A DNA stretch of 64,000 bases from contig NZ_PQSS01000027.1 in NCBI RefSeq assembly GCF_002920535.1, positions 1-64,000 on the forward strand. The letters run 5' to 3'. A model generated the notes under the pieces. That model made no database searches. It worked only from the letters and a program-made list of their open reading frames with translations, and was not told where the DNA came from. The DNA is from Streptomyces sp. Ru71. Lineage in GTDB: Bacteria > Actinomycetota > Actinomycetes > Streptomycetales > Streptomycetaceae. Of this stretch, positions 26,764 to 35,933 are shown piece by piece; the first letter of the stretch is position 1, and every line of letters begins with the position of its first letter. A program made the position numbers and the translations under genes.

Positions 26764-27576
26764 CTACCCGCAGAAGTACTCCGTGAGCACCGGGCCCAGG
26801 ACGTCCGGCTCGACCATGTGGGTCTGGCCCTCCAGGACCCGGAAGTCGCCGCGGGGTGCCGCCTCGGCGAGCGCCCGGTTCCCCTCGCGCATCCACGCCG
26901 GGCTCGCCCCGCCCGCGACCACGAGGAAGGGCACGGAGATCGCGGCGAGCCGCTCGCGGGGCAGCAGGCCGTCGCCCATCACCGCCGCGTCGTACGCCAG
27001 GCTGGGCGCGATCGCCTCCATGCCGGCCCACATCGGGGACTGCCGTGCGCCCCGGATGACCTCCTCGCCGAGGCCGGTCAGGCGCAGGAACAGCTCCACC
27101 GCGTCCCCGCGCCGGTCCTCGGCGAGCGCCGCCGTCAGGTTGCGCGCGTAGGCGGCCTGCTGCTCGGCACCGCCCGGGAGGAAGTCCGCGAACGGCACCT
27201 CGTACACACCCGCCCGGCGGACCGGCAGCCCGCTCGCCACCGCCTCGACGACCAGCGCACCGCCCGAGGAGACGCCGAACAGGGCCGCCTCCCCGCCCAC
27301 CGCGTCGATCAGCGCGGCCAGGTCCTCGACCTCACGCTCCACCGCGTACGGCTCCGTGTCGCCGCTCTCGCCGCGCCCCCGCCGGTCGTAGACCACGGCC
27401 GTGCAGCGCTCGGCGAGCCGCCCGGCCAGCGGGGCCAGCGTGCCCCCGGTGGACATCGCGCCGCTGACCAGGATCACGGCGGGGCCGTGTCCGTGGCGGG
27501 TGCAGGCGATGCGGGTGCCGTCCCGCGAAACCGCCGTCAGCCTGTCGTGACCGTCCTGCTTCTCCTGCTTCTCCAT
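26764..27576 (-). CDS. Alpha/beta hydrolase
   Basis: 270 residues. Canonical fold marks: AVILVSGAMSTGG (oxyanion region), VVYDRRGRGES, nucleophile elbow FGVSSGG near 112 (GxSxG), an acidic residue after LVVAGG, and the late histidine GQTHMVEP. The GVSSGGALVVEA and HMV ends resemble small actinobacterial hydrolases with unknown substrates. Ends 16 bases from the mnmA stop, convergent. Probably a housekeeping esterase or detoxifying enzyme; substrate cannot be read. Confidence 0.85.
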   Translation of the reverse strand: MEKQEKQDGHDRLTAVSRDGTRIACTRHGHGPAVILVSGAMSTGGTLAPLAGRLAERCTAVVYDRRGRGESGDTEPYAVEREVEDLAALIDAVGGEAALFGVSSGGALVVEAVASGLPVRRAGVYEVPFADFLPGGAEQQAAYARNLTAALAEDRRGDAVELFLRLTGLGEEVIRGARQSPMWAGMEAIAPSLAYDAAVMGDGLLPRERLAAISVPFLVVAGGASPAWMREGNRALAEAAPRGDFRVLEGQTHMVEPDVLGPVLTEYFCG

Positions 27577-27613
27577 GGCACTGCAGACTGCCGCAGAACG
27601 GCCGGCTGATCGC

Positions 27614-27937
27614 TCACGACACTTCGACGTCGTAGAAGCACAGACGGCCCTTGATCTCGGCGACCTCCGGCTTGGGGTCCGGGTAGGACCACACCAGGTC
27701 GGGTGCGCCGGGCAGCGACCAGTAGGACGCCGTGCCCTTGAACGGGCAGTAGGTGTGCGTGTCGGAGGGGGCGAGGAGGTCGAGCCGGACGTCCTCGGCG
27801 GGCAGGTAGTACCGCGGCGGACAGCCGGTCTCGCGCAGGACGAGCGTGCGGTCGCTCTCGGCGATGACGTGGCCGTCGTGGACCACGCGCACGTGCCGGT
27901 CGCTCCGCTCGACGGTGATGGTGTGTCCCTGGGTCAT
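27614..27937 (-). CDS. DUF427 protein
   Basis: 107 residues with the DUF427 pattern: VRVVHDGHVIAESDRTLVLRE, PPRYYLPAEDV, THTYCPFKGTASYWSL and AEIKGRLCFYDVEV. The conserved CPFKG cysteine and tyrosines suggest a small beta-barrel binding site, but no reaction is known to me. It lies just upstream of the hydrolase in the same direction (37 bases), so the two may be one transcript. Divergent from the LOG-like gene with 50 bases between. Confidence 0.88.
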   Translation of the reverse strand: MTQGHTITVERSDRHVRVVHDGHVIAESDRTLVLRETGCPPRYYLPAEDVRLDLLAPSDTHTYCPFKGTASYWSLPGAPDLVWSYPDPKPEVAEIKGRLCFYDVEVS

Positions 27938-27987
27938 GTCCCGGCAGCGCTTTCCGCGCGCGTGTTCTTCCCGCGTACGGTGACTCC

Positions 27988-28527
27988 ATGCGTATCTGTG
28001 TCTTCCTCTCCGCCGCCGACCTCGACGACCGCTACACCACCCCCGCGCGGGAGTTCGCCGAACTGCTGGGCAAGGGCGGCCACACGCTGGTGTGGGGCGG
28101 CTCGGACGTCGGTCTGATGAAGGTGGTCGCCGACGGTGTGCAGGAGGCCGGAGGCCGGCTGTGCGGGGTCTCGGTGGACTTCCTGGCGCACAAGACCCGC
28201 CCGGGCGCCGACGAGATGGTGATCGCCAAGGACCTCGCCGAGCGCAAGAAGCTGCTGCTGGAGAAGGCCGACGCGGTGGTGATCATGGTGGGCGGCACCG
28301 GCACGCTCGACGAGGCCACCGAGATCCTGGAGCTGAAGAAGCACGGCCACACCGACAAGCCCGTGGTGCTGCTGAACACCGCGGGCTTCTACGACGGGCT
28401 CAAGGTGCAGTTCCGGCGCATGGAGGACGAGGGCTTCCTGCCCCGGCCGCTCACCGACCTGGTGTTCTTCGCCGAGGAGCCGGTGGGCGCGCTGGCCTAC
28501 CTGGAGGAGAGCCAGGGCATCGTGTGA
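27988..28527 (+). CDS. LOG/TIGR00730-type Rossmann-fold protein
   Basis: 179 residues related to cytokinin-activating nucleoside-5'-monophosphate phosphoribohydrolases: ICVFLSAADLDDRY, HTLVWGGSDVGLMKVVADG, and the signature region MVGGTGTLDEATEIL. The usual PGGxGTxxE has Val in place of Pro, but the GG, GT and catalytic Glu positions are present. Probably hydrolyses AMP or modified nucleotides to base plus ribose-5-phosphate, or is a diverged homologue. Followed by an SDR gene after 18 bases, so likely an operon. Confidence 0.85.
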   Translation: MRICVFLSAADLDDRYTTPAREFAELLGKGGHTLVWGGSDVGLMKVVADGVQEAGGRLCGVSVDFLAHKTRPGADEMVIAKDLAERKKLLLEKADAVVIMVGGTGTLDEATEILELKKHGHTDKPVVLLNTAGFYDGLKVQFRRMEDEGFLPRPLTDLVFFAEEPVGALAYLEESQGIV

Positions 28528-28545
28528 GCCGGCGGTGATGCGAGC

Positions 28546-29244
28546 ATGGCGGGCATGGCTACACATGTGATCACCGGAGCCGGCTCCGGCATCGGCGCGG
28601 CCGTGGCCCGCCGCCTGCACGCGCGCGGGGACGACCTCGTGCTGCACGCGCGCGACGCGGGCCGTGCGAAGGAGCTGGCCGCCGAGTTCCCCGGCGCGAA
28701 GACCCTGGTCGGCGATCTCGCGGACCCCGAGAAGCTGTCCTGGGCGCTGTCCCACCAGTCCCTGCCGGACCGCGTGGACTCGCTGCTGCACATCGCGGGC
28801 GTCGTCGACCTCGGCCGGGTCGGCGACCTGACCCCCAAGTCCTGGCGCCACCAGCTGGCCGTCAACCTGATCGCCCCCGCCGAGCTGACCCGCCTGCTGC
28901 TGCCCCAGCTGCGCGTCGCCCGCGGCCACGTGGTCTTCGTCAACTCCGGCGCCGGCCTCAACGCGCACGCCGAGTGGTCCGCGTACGCGGCCTCCAAGCA
29001 CGGGCTGAAGGCCCTCGCCGACTCCCTGCGCCAGGAGGAGCACGCGAGCGGCGTCCGCGTCACCTCCGTCTACCCCGGCCGCACGGCCAGCCCCATGCAG
29101 GCCAAGGTCCACCAGCAGGAGGGCAAGGAGTACGACCCGGGCAAGTGGATCGACCCCGAGTCGGTCGCCACGACGATCCTGATGGCGATCGACCTGCCGC
29201 GCGACGCGGAGGTCAACGACCTGACGGTGCGCCCCGGCCGCTGA
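28546..29244 (+). CDS. Short-chain dehydrogenase/reductase
   Basis: 232 residues. Intact SDR: TGAGSGIGAAVARRL nucleotide loop, LHIAGVVD (NAG-like), VVFVNSGAG with the catalytic serine, and YAASKHGLKAL with Tyr and Lys near 146-150. YPGRTASPMQ follows. Unlike the SDR at 1604 it keeps the full catalytic triad. Start at 28546; an ATG at 28555 is an equally plausible start. Likely co-transcribed with the LOG-like gene. Substrate unknown. Confidence 0.88.
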   Translation: MAGMATHVITGAGSGIGAAVARRLHARGDDLVLHARDAGRAKELAAEFPGAKTLVGDLADPEKLSWALSHQSLPDRVDSLLHIAGVVDLGRVGDLTPKSWRHQLAVNLIAPAELTRLLLPQLRVARGHVVFVNSGAGLNAHAEWSAYAASKHGLKALADSLRQEEHASGVRVTSVYPGRTASPMQAKVHQQEGKEYDPGKWIDPESVATTILMAIDLPRDAEVNDLTVRPGR

Positions 29245-29261
29245 CACCCCGCGGGGACGGC

Positions 29262-29276
29262 GCCGGGAGTCCCGGC
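29262..29276 (+). terminator. Short hairpin after SDR gene
   Basis: GCCGGG (29262-29267) pairs with CCCGGC (29271-29276) around an AGT loop, 18 bases after the SDR stop and 50 bases ahead of the next gene. No T-tract, so termination strength is doubtful. Confidence 0.35.
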
Positions 29277-29326
29277 CGCAGGCACTCGGGGAACGACCCC
29301 CGGTGACGCTTACGTAGGCTTCAGGC

Positions 29327-30334
29327 GTGAGCGAAGACAGTCAGTTCAGGTTCGGTGCGGCCACCGGCGTCGGTTCGATGCCCGGTGGTGACGCCCGGGA
29401 GGCCGCCAAGACCGTCACCGGGTCCTTCGAGGACTTCCCGTTCCTGCCCGAGCTGCCCGCGCGCGGACCCGGCGCGGACATGATCGGGCGCACCGCCGGG
29501 ATGCTCGTCGAGCTGTACGCGCGCGTGGAGCCCAGCGGCTGGCGCATCGGCGACCGGCCGGGCCGCGACAGCAAGCGGGCCCGGTCGTGGCTGGGGGAGG
29601 ACCTCGACGCGATGGAGGAGTTCACCCAGGGCTACCAGGGCCCGCTGAAGGTGCAGGCGGTCGGGCCGTGGACGCTCGCCGCGAGCCTGGAGCTGAAGAA
29701 CGGCGAGGCCGCTCTCGGCGACCCCGGCGCCTGCCGCGACCTCGCCGCCTCCCTCGCCGAGGGACTGCGGCTGCACCTCGCCGAGGTCCACCGCCGCGTC
29801 CCCGGCGCGCAGCTCGTGCTCCAGCTGGACGAGCCGTCCCTCACCGCCGTCCTGCGCGGCCAGGTCAGGACCGCCAGCGGCTACCGCACCCACCGGGCCG
29901 TCGACCGCCAGATCGTCGAGGCCACGCTGCGGGACGTCGTCGGCGTGCACGGCGACGGACCGGTCGTGGTCCACTCCTGCGCCCCCGACGTGCCCTTCGC
30001 CCTGCTGCGCCGGGCGGGCGCGGCGGCCGTCTCCTTCGACTTCTCCCTGCTCACCGAGCGTGACGACGAGGCGATCGGTGAGGCGGTGGAGGGCGGCACC
30101 CGGCTGTTCGCCGGTGTCGTCCCGGGCACGGACGGCCCGTTGTCAGACCCTGCCGGTAGCGTCATGGGTGTCAGGACGCTGTGGCGCAGGCTGGGGCTGC
30201 ATCCGGGGCTGCTCGCCCGGGCGGTCACGGTCACGCCGGCGTGCGGGCTCGCGGGCGCCTCTCCGGCGTACGCGCGTCAGGCGCTCGCCCACTGCGTCCG
30301 GGCGGCGAGATCCCTCGCGGACAACCCTGAGTAA
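29327..30334 (+). CDS. MetE-like methionine synthase, catalytic domain only
   Basis: 335 residues that correspond to the C-terminal catalytic half of cobalamin-independent methionine synthase, without the N-terminal half. Zinc ligands are in VVVHSCAPDVPF (His and Cys) and TPACGLAG (Cys), with LQLDEPSLTA supplying the conserved Asp-Glu-Pro strand. Short archaeal-type and related core MetE proteins can use other methyl donors than 5-methyl-tetrahydrofolate polyglutamate; which one applies here cannot be read. GTG start. 15 bases upstream of ligA, so probably one transcript. Confidence 0.82.
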   Translation: MSEDSQFRFGAATGVGSMPGGDAREAAKTVTGSFEDFPFLPELPARGPGADMIGRTAGMLVELYARVEPSGWRIGDRPGRDSKRARSWLGEDLDAMEEFTQGYQGPLKVQAVGPWTLAASLELKNGEAALGDPGACRDLAASLAEGLRLHLAEVHRRVPGAQLVLQLDEPSLTAVLRGQVRTASGYRTHRAVDRQIVEATLRDVVGVHGDGPVVVHSCAPDVPFALLRRAGAAAVSFDFSLLTERDDEAIGEAVEGGTRLFAGVVPGTDGPLSDPAGSVMGVRTLWRRLGLHPGLLARAVTVTPACGLAGASPAYARQALAHCVRAARSLADNPE

Positions 30335-30348
30335 CGGGAGGAAACACG

Positions 30349-32544
30349 GTGGCCGGCGACAAGCAGCAGGCGGAGACGGCAGTGCCCGCCGAGGCACGTG
30401 AGAAGCACGCGCAGCTCGCTGAGCAGATCGAGGAGCACCGCTTCCGGTACTACGTGAAGGACGCTCCCGTCATCAGCGACGCGGAGTTCGACCGGCTCCT
30501 GAAGACCCTTGAGGCGCTGGAGGAGCAGTACCCGGAGCTGCGCACGCCGGAGTCGCCGACCCAGAAGGTCGCGGGCTCGTACGCGACGGAGTTCACGTCC
30601 GTCGAGCACCGCTCCCGCATGCTCTCCCTGGACAACACCTTCAACGACGACGAGCTCGCCACCTGGGCCGACCGCATCGCGCGCGAACTGGGCGACCAGA
30701 CGTACCACTTCCTGTGCGAGCTGAAGGTCGACGGCCTCGCCGTGAACCTCACCTACGAGCACGGCCGGCTCACCCGCGCGGCCACCCGCGGCGACGGCCG
30801 CACCGGCGAGGACATCACCCCCAACGTCCGCACGATCGCGGAGATCCCGGACCGCCTCAAGGGCGACAAGGTCCCCGCCCTCGTGGAGATCCGCGGCGAG
30901 GTCTACTTCCCGGGGGAGAAGTTCGAGGAGCTCAACGCCCGTCTGGTCGAGGCGGGCGACAAGCCCTTCGCCAACCCGCGCAACGCCGCCGCCGGTTCGC
31001 TGCGCCAGAAGGACCCGCGCGTCACCGCCACCCGCCCGCTGCACATGGTCGTCCACGGCATCGGCGCCCTGGAGGGCTACGAGGGCCTCACCCGCCTCTC
31101 CCAGGCCTATGACCTGCTGGGGACCTGGGGTCTGCCCACCTCCCGGCACAACAAGGTGGTCGACGGCCTCGACGGCGTGCGGGAGTTCATCGCCTACTAC
31201 GGCGAGAACCGGCACTCCGTGGAGCACGAGATCGACGGCGTCGTCGTCAAGCTCGACGAGATCCCGCTCCAGGGCCGGCTCGGCACCACCTCCCGCGCGC
31301 CGCGCTGGGCCATCGCCTACAAGTACGCGCCGGAGGAGGTCAACACCAAGCTGGTCAACATCCGCGTCGGCGTCGGCCGCACCGGCCGGGTCACCCCGTA
31401 CGCGCAGGTGGAGCCGGTGACGGTGGCCGGCTCCGAGGTCGAGTTCGCCACCCTGCACAACCAGGACGTGGTCAAGGCCAAGGGCGTCCTCATCGGCGAC
31501 ACGGTCGTGCTGCGCAAGGCCGGTGACGTCATCCCGGAGATCCTCGGCCCCGTCGTCGACCTGCGCGACGGCACCGAGCGCGAGTTCGTGATGCCGAGCG
31601 AGTGCCCCGAGTGCGGCACGCCGCTGCGGCCCATGAAGGAGGGCGACGTCGACCTGCGCTGCCCCAACGCCCGCACCTGCCCGGCCCAGCTGCGCGAGCG
31701 CCTGTTCTACCTCGCGGGCCGCAAGGCCTTCGACATCGAGCACTTCGGGTACGTCGCCGCGGCCGCCCTCACCAAGCCGCTGGAGCCTGAGGAACCGCCG
31801 CTCGTCGACGAGGGCGACCTGTTCGACCTGACCGTCGAGCAGCTGCTGCCCATCAAGGCGTATGTCCTCGACCAGGACAGCGGTCTGCCCAAGCGCGACC
31901 CGAAGACCGGCGAGGAGAAGATCGTCACCGTCTTCGCCAACCAGCAGGGCGAGCCGAAGAAGAACGCCCTGGCCATGCTGGAGAACATCCAGGCCGCCAA
32001 GCAGCGCCCGCTCGCCCGGGTGCTCACCGGGCTGTCGATCCGGCACGTCGGACCGGTCGCCGCCGAGGCCCTGGCGCGCGAGTTCCGCTCCATCGACCGC
32101 ATCGAACAGGCCAGTGAGGAGGAGCTGGCGGGCACCGAGGGCGTCGGCGCCATCATCGCCGCCTCCCTCAAGGAGTGGTTCGCCGAGGACTGGCACCAGG
32201 AGATCCTGCGCAAGTGGAAGGCCGCCGGCGTCCGCATGGAGGAGGAGAGCACCGGGGAGGACGAGGGACCGCGCCCGCTGGAAGGGCTTACCGTCGTCGT
32301 CACCGGCACCCTGGAGCACTTCACCCGGGACGGGGCCAAGGAAGCGCTGCAGAGCCGCGGCGCCAAGGTGACCGGATCGGTGTCGAAGAAGACCTCGTTC
32401 GTCGTCGTGGGTGACAACCCGGGATCGAAATACGACAAGGCGATGCAGCTCAAGGTGCCGGTACTGAACGAGGACGGCTTCAACGTCCTGCTCGGCCAGG
32501 GACCGGACGCCGCGGCGGACGTCGCGCTTTCGGCCGAGGAGTAG
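30349..32544 (+). CDS. ligA: NAD-dependent DNA ligase
   Basis: Joins nicks during replication and repair using NAD+. 731 residues. Adenylation lysine in CELKVDGLA near 125; DGRTGEDITPNVRTI; OB-fold; zinc finger CPECGTP...CPNARTCPAQ near 418-444; helix-hairpin-helix region GLSIRHVGPVAAEALA; and a C-terminal BRCT domain from about 643 (LEGLTVVVTGTLEHFTRDG). A linker around 480-540 (PKRDPKTGEEKIVTVF) is longer than in E. coli, as in other Streptomyces. GTG start with GGGAGG upstream. Confidence 0.97.
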   Translation: MAGDKQQAETAVPAEAREKHAQLAEQIEEHRFRYYVKDAPVISDAEFDRLLKTLEALEEQYPELRTPESPTQKVAGSYATEFTSVEHRSRMLSLDNTFNDDELATWADRIARELGDQTYHFLCELKVDGLAVNLTYEHGRLTRAATRGDGRTGEDITPNVRTIAEIPDRLKGDKVPALVEIRGEVYFPGEKFEELNARLVEAGDKPFANPRNAAAGSLRQKDPRVTATRPLHMVVHGIGALEGYEGLTRLSQAYDLLGTWGLPTSRHNKVVDGLDGVREFIAYYGENRHSVEHEIDGVVVKLDEIPLQGRLGTTSRAPRWAIAYKYAPEEVNTKLVNIRVGVGRTGRVTPYAQVEPVTVAGSEVEFATLHNQDVVKAKGVLIGDTVVLRKAGDVIPEILGPVVDLRDGTEREFVMPSECPECGTPLRPMKEGDVDLRCPNARTCPAQLRERLFYLAGRKAFDIEHFGYVAAAALTKPLEPEEPPLVDEGDLFDLTVEQLLPIKAYVLDQDSGLPKRDPKTGEEKIVTVFANQQGEPKKNALAMLENIQAAKQRPLARVLTGLSIRHVGPVAAEALAREFRSIDRIEQASEEELAGTEGVGAIIAASLKEWFAEDWHQEILRKWKAAGVRMEEESTGEDEGPRPLEGLTVVVTGTLEHFTRDGAKEALQSRGAKVTGSVSKKTSFVVVGDNPGSKYDKAMQLKVPVLNEDGFNVLLGQGPDAAADVALSAEE

Positions 32545-32803
32545 CGGTTGAAGGCCACTCGATCGGCGCATATCAGATGCATACGGGTGGCCGGGGCGCA
32601 TTCGGGCAACCGTCGACGACCGCTGCCCGTGGAAGCCGTCTGCGGCCTACTGTTGAGATGTGCGCCTGCCGTGCCCAGCTGCGGTCGGGGCATTCCCGTG
32701 CTCTTCATGGGCAAGGGGAAGGGTTTTCCAACGCGGAGCCGTTGATGGATGTCGGGCATCGGGCCGCGTGGCGTGGGCACCGCCGGCAGTGAGAGGGACG
32801 GGA

Positions 32804-35173
32804 ATGGAACCGACCGAGAGCACCGCCCCCGGCTCACGGCTGCGCCTGCGCCGTGTGGCGGGCGTATGGCGGGGGAGCCGGTGGGTGACACGTGCGGGGC
32901 GCGAGGGCGCCCGGGAGCGTGCCGCCCCGCAGCGCATGTGCACCGACGCACCCGACCCCGCCCGCCACGGCGCCGGCCCGCCGCCCGGCGCCGACGGACC
33001 CGACGCCCCCCGGAGCCGCACCGGCCTGGCCGCCGGCGTCGACCGGCTCGCCCGGGTCCGGCGCCGTGCCGGTCTGGCCGCCGGCGTCGAAGCGCTCGGC
33101 CCCGCACGGCCGGCCGCCGGCCTGCCCGGCGCCGAGCACGAACGCCACCTGTCCTGGCCCCCGCTGCCCGCGGCGGTCGTCGCGGCCGCCGGGTTCGTCC
33201 TGGGCGCCGGCTTCTACCGCGCCTTCGCCAGCGGCCACGCCCTCTTCCCCTCCGGCTCGGTCGGCTGGTCGCTGGCCCTGCTGACCGGCGTCATCGTCGG
33301 CCACCTGGTCATGCTGGGCCGCGCCCGCTGGTGGGGCGGCACCGGCTCCGGAGCCGCCCTCACCCTCGCCGTCCTGCTGCTGTACGGCTGGGTGCCGGCC
33401 GGCATGGTCAGCCTCACCGTCGTCGTCCTGGTCGGCATAGCCCGGCGCCACCGCTGGCGGCAGGGGGTGCTGCACGGCGCGGTGGACCTGCTCGGCATCG
33501 GCGCCGGCGCCCTGGTGCTGGCCGCCTTCGGCGCCGTACCGTCCGTCGAGGCGCCCTCGGACCCCGGCACCTGGACCTTCTACACCGCCCCCGAGGTGGT
33601 GCTCGTCGCGGTCGCCTACCTCGCGGTGACCCGCACCCTGCTGTGGTACCTGCACGCGCCGCGGTCCGGCGGTCTGCCCACGGTCGCGCGCACCGCGCTG
33701 GTCAGACAGGGGCTGGTCGCCGTCGCGCTGCTCGGCATAGCCCCGCTGGTGTGCGTGGTGGCCACCGCCAAGCCCGTGCTGCTGCCGCTGTTCGCCATCC
33801 CGCTGATCGCCCTCGACTCCACCCTGTGGATAGCCCGGGCCCGGGCCGAGGAGCAGCTGCGTGACCCGCTCACCGGGCTGCCCAACCGCCAGTGGCTGCT
33901 GGAGCGTATCTGGACCGCGCTGGACGACGCCGAGCGCATAGGCGCCCGCGCCGCCCTGATGCTGATCGACCTGGACCGTTTCCGGTCGGTCAACGACACC
34001 CTCGGTCATCTCGCCGGTGACCGGCTGCTGCTGCAGATAGCCGACCGGCTGCGGCTGGCCCTGCCGCGCGGGGCGGAGGTGGCGCGGCTCGGCGGCGACG
34101 AGTTCGCCGTGTTACTGCCGGTCGCCGACTCCACGACCTCGGCGATGCGCGTCGCCCGCGGCCTGGTCGCCGACCTCAGCTCCCCGCTCGACCTCGACGG
34201 CCTCACCCTCGTGCTGGAGGCCAGCGCCGGCGTCGCCGTCTTCCCCGACCACGCGCTCGACGCGGAGGGCCTGCTGCGCCGCGCCGACGTGGCGATGTAC
34301 CAGGCCAAGCGGGACCGCACCGGCGTGGAGGTCTACGAGTCCAAGCGGGACTCCAACACCCCCGACCGGCTCGGACTGCTCGGCGATCTGCGCCGGGCGC
34401 TGGACGCGCACGAGGTCCAGCTGCACTACCAGCCCAAGGTCCGCTTCGACGGCCAGGTGGCCGGCCTGGAGGCGCTGGTGCGCTGGGTGCACCCGGAGCG
34501 CGGGAAGGTGCCGCCGGACGAGTTCATAGCGATCGCCGAGTCCTCGGGCCTGATGCCGCACCTGACGGAGTACGTCCTGGACACCGCGCTCGGCCAGGTC
34601 GCCGAGTGGCGCTCCCAGGGGCTGTTCGTCCCGGTCGCCGTCAACGTCTCCCCGCGCGACGTGCACACCCCCGGCTTCGCCGGCTCCGTCGCCGCCCGGC
34701 TGGCCCGGCACGGGGTCCCCGCGGGGGCGCTGCAGCTGGAGATAACGGAACACGTCCTGCTGGAGGACCCGCAGCGGGCCGCCGACACCCTCGCCGGGCT
34801 CACCGGACACGGCGTGAAGATGTCCCTGGACGACTTCGGCACCGGCTACTCCTCCCTGGTCCATCTGCGCCGCCTCCCGGTCAGCGAGCTGAAGATCGAC
34901 CGCTCCTTCGTGGCCCGGCTCGCCGTGGACACCGAGGACGCCGAGATCGTGCGCTGCACGGTCGACCTCGCCCACTCCCTGGGCCTGCTGGTCGTCGCCG
35001 AGGGCGTGGAGGACGACGAGACCTGGGAGCGCCTGCGCGATCTCGGCTGCGACGCCGTCCAGGGCTGGCTGGTCGCCGCCGCGATGCCCCCGGAGGAGAC
35101 GACGGCCTGGCTCCTGGCCCGCGGCTCCCGAGGCTGGCAACGTCCCAAGGCAGTCCTCCCCGCCGCCGAGTGA
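32804..35173 (+). CDS. rmdB: RmdB-like GGDEF-EAL cyclic-di-GMP enzyme (membrane)
   Basis: 789 residues from the ATG at 32804, with GAGAGGGA upstream. The N-terminal ~125 residues are Arg/Pro/Gly-rich with a small duplication (GLAAGVDRLARV, GLAAGVEALGPA); about 125-350 is a run of membrane helices; GGDEF domain with LGGDEFAVLL near 428; EAL domain with LHYQPK, GLEALVRW near 554 and DDFGTGYSSL near 675. Both domain motifs are intact. The position right after ligA matches S. coelicolor RmdB (SCO5495), a c-di-GMP phosphodiesterase needed for normal development. Name rests on context and architecture. Confidence 0.88.
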   Translation: MEPTESTAPGSRLRLRRVAGVWRGSRWVTRAGREGARERAAPQRMCTDAPDPARHGAGPPPGADGPDAPRSRTGLAAGVDRLARVRRRAGLAAGVEALGPARPAAGLPGAEHERHLSWPPLPAAVVAAAGFVLGAGFYRAFASGHALFPSGSVGWSLALLTGVIVGHLVMLGRARWWGGTGSGAALTLAVLLLYGWVPAGMVSLTVVVLVGIARRHRWRQGVLHGAVDLLGIGAGALVLAAFGAVPSVEAPSDPGTWTFYTAPEVVLVAVAYLAVTRTLLWYLHAPRSGGLPTVARTALVRQGLVAVALLGIAPLVCVVATAKPVLLPLFAIPLIALDSTLWIARARAEEQLRDPLTGLPNRQWLLERIWTALDDAERIGARAALMLIDLDRFRSVNDTLGHLAGDRLLLQIADRLRLALPRGAEVARLGGDEFAVLLPVADSTTSAMRVARGLVADLSSPLDLDGLTLVLEASAGVAVFPDHALDAEGLLRRADVAMYQAKRDRTGVEVYESKRDSNTPDRLGLLGDLRRALDAHEVQLHYQPKVRFDGQVAGLEALVRWVHPERGKVPPDEFIAIAESSGLMPHLTEYVLDTALGQVAEWRSQGLFVPVAVNVSPRDVHTPGFAGSVAARLARHGVPAGALQLEITEHVLLEDPQRAADTLAGLTGHGVKMSLDDFGTGYSSLVHLRRLPVSELKIDRSFVARLAVDTEDAEIVRCTVDLAHSLGLLVVAEGVEDDETWERLRDLGCDAVQGWLVAAAMPPEETTAWLLARGSRGWQRPKAVLPAAE

Positions 35174-35256
35174 AACGGCCTTCGAGACTGCCGGGTGACG
35201 CCGAAGGGGGCTCACCCGGAGCCGCGTGACGCCCGGGTGGGCTGTCCGGTGCGCGC

Positions 35257-35838
35257 TCAGCGGCCCGCGCTGAAGTGTGCCGTCAGCAGCCGCAGTCTCT
35301 GCTCGTGGCCGCCCTCCGGGAGCCTGCCGCTGCGCATCAGGGTCACCAGGCCGTGCAGCCCCGCCCAGTAGGTCTCCGTGAGCAGAGCCAGGTCGTCGCC
35401 CTCGGCCGCGATCGGCTCCACCGCCCGCAGCAGCTCGCCGAAGGCGTCCTGCAGCGGGGCCGGCGCCTCGGGCGTGGCGAACGGCAGGTCGACGATGTGC
35501 GTGAACATCGCGTCGTACAGCGCCGGCCGCCGCCTGGCGAAGGCGGTGTAGGCCTCGCCCGCGGCCGCCAGCGCCTCCCGCGTGCCCGTCGCCGCCTCCC
35601 GCGCCGCGCGCAGCTCCGTGGCCAGGTCGGCGCAGCCCTGGACCGCGACCGCCGCCATGATCGCGTCCTTGCCCTTGAAGTGGCTGTAGAGGACGGGCTG
35701 GCTGTACTCGATCTCGGCGGCCAGGCGCCGGGTGGTCACCGCGTCCCAGCCCTCGGCTTCCGCCAGTTCCCGCGCGGCCGTCACGATCAGCCGCTCGCGC
35801 TCCGCTCGTTCGCGCTCCCGGCGCGTCTGGATCGTCAT
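35257..35838 (-). CDS. TetR-family regulator
   Basis: 193 residues. Basic N-terminus TRRERERAERERL, helix-turn-helix DAVTTRRLAAEIEYSQPVLYSHFKGKD at about 32-58, then a C-terminal ligand domain of the WHG type (ALAAAGEAYTAFARRRPALYDAMF). Divergent from the DUF4267 membrane gene; two mirror-image operators and a half-site fill the 95-base gap, so it almost certainly represses itself and the DUF4267-cupin genes. Confidence 0.9.
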   Translation of the reverse strand: MTIQTRRERERAERERLIVTAARELAEAEGWDAVTTRRLAAEIEYSQPVLYSHFKGKDAIMAAVAVQGCADLATELRAAREAATGTREALAAAGEAYTAFARRRPALYDAMFTHIVDLPFATPEAPAPLQDAFGELLRAVEPIAAEGDDLALLTETYWAGLHGLVTLMRSGRLPEGGHEQRLRLLTAHFSAGR

Positions 35839-35846
35839 GGAAGAAA

Positions 35847-35861
35847 TTCTAGCAGCGCTAG
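35847..35861. promoter_or_regulatory. Operator O1 for TetR at 35838
   Basis: TTCTAGCAGCGCTAG, 9 bases from the tetR start codon. It is the exact reverse complement of the second site at 35899-35913. The core CTAGCAGCGCTAG is itself nearly palindromic. Confidence 0.75.
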
Positions 35862-35898
35862 CGAATCTGTCGGCGCTCTGCTAGCTTCGCTCTTGTTC

Positions 35899-35913
35899 CT
35901 AGCGCTGCTAGAA
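35899..35913. promoter_or_regulatory. Operator O2 for TetR at 35838
   Basis: CTAGCGCTGCTAGAA, inverted copy of O1 with 52 bases between centres (five helical turns). A half-site TGCTAGC lies between them at 35879-35885. It precedes the DUF4267 gene by 20 bases, so a bound repressor would block that gene as well. Confidence 0.75.
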
Positions 35914-35933
35914 AACCGACACAGGGGGACTCC

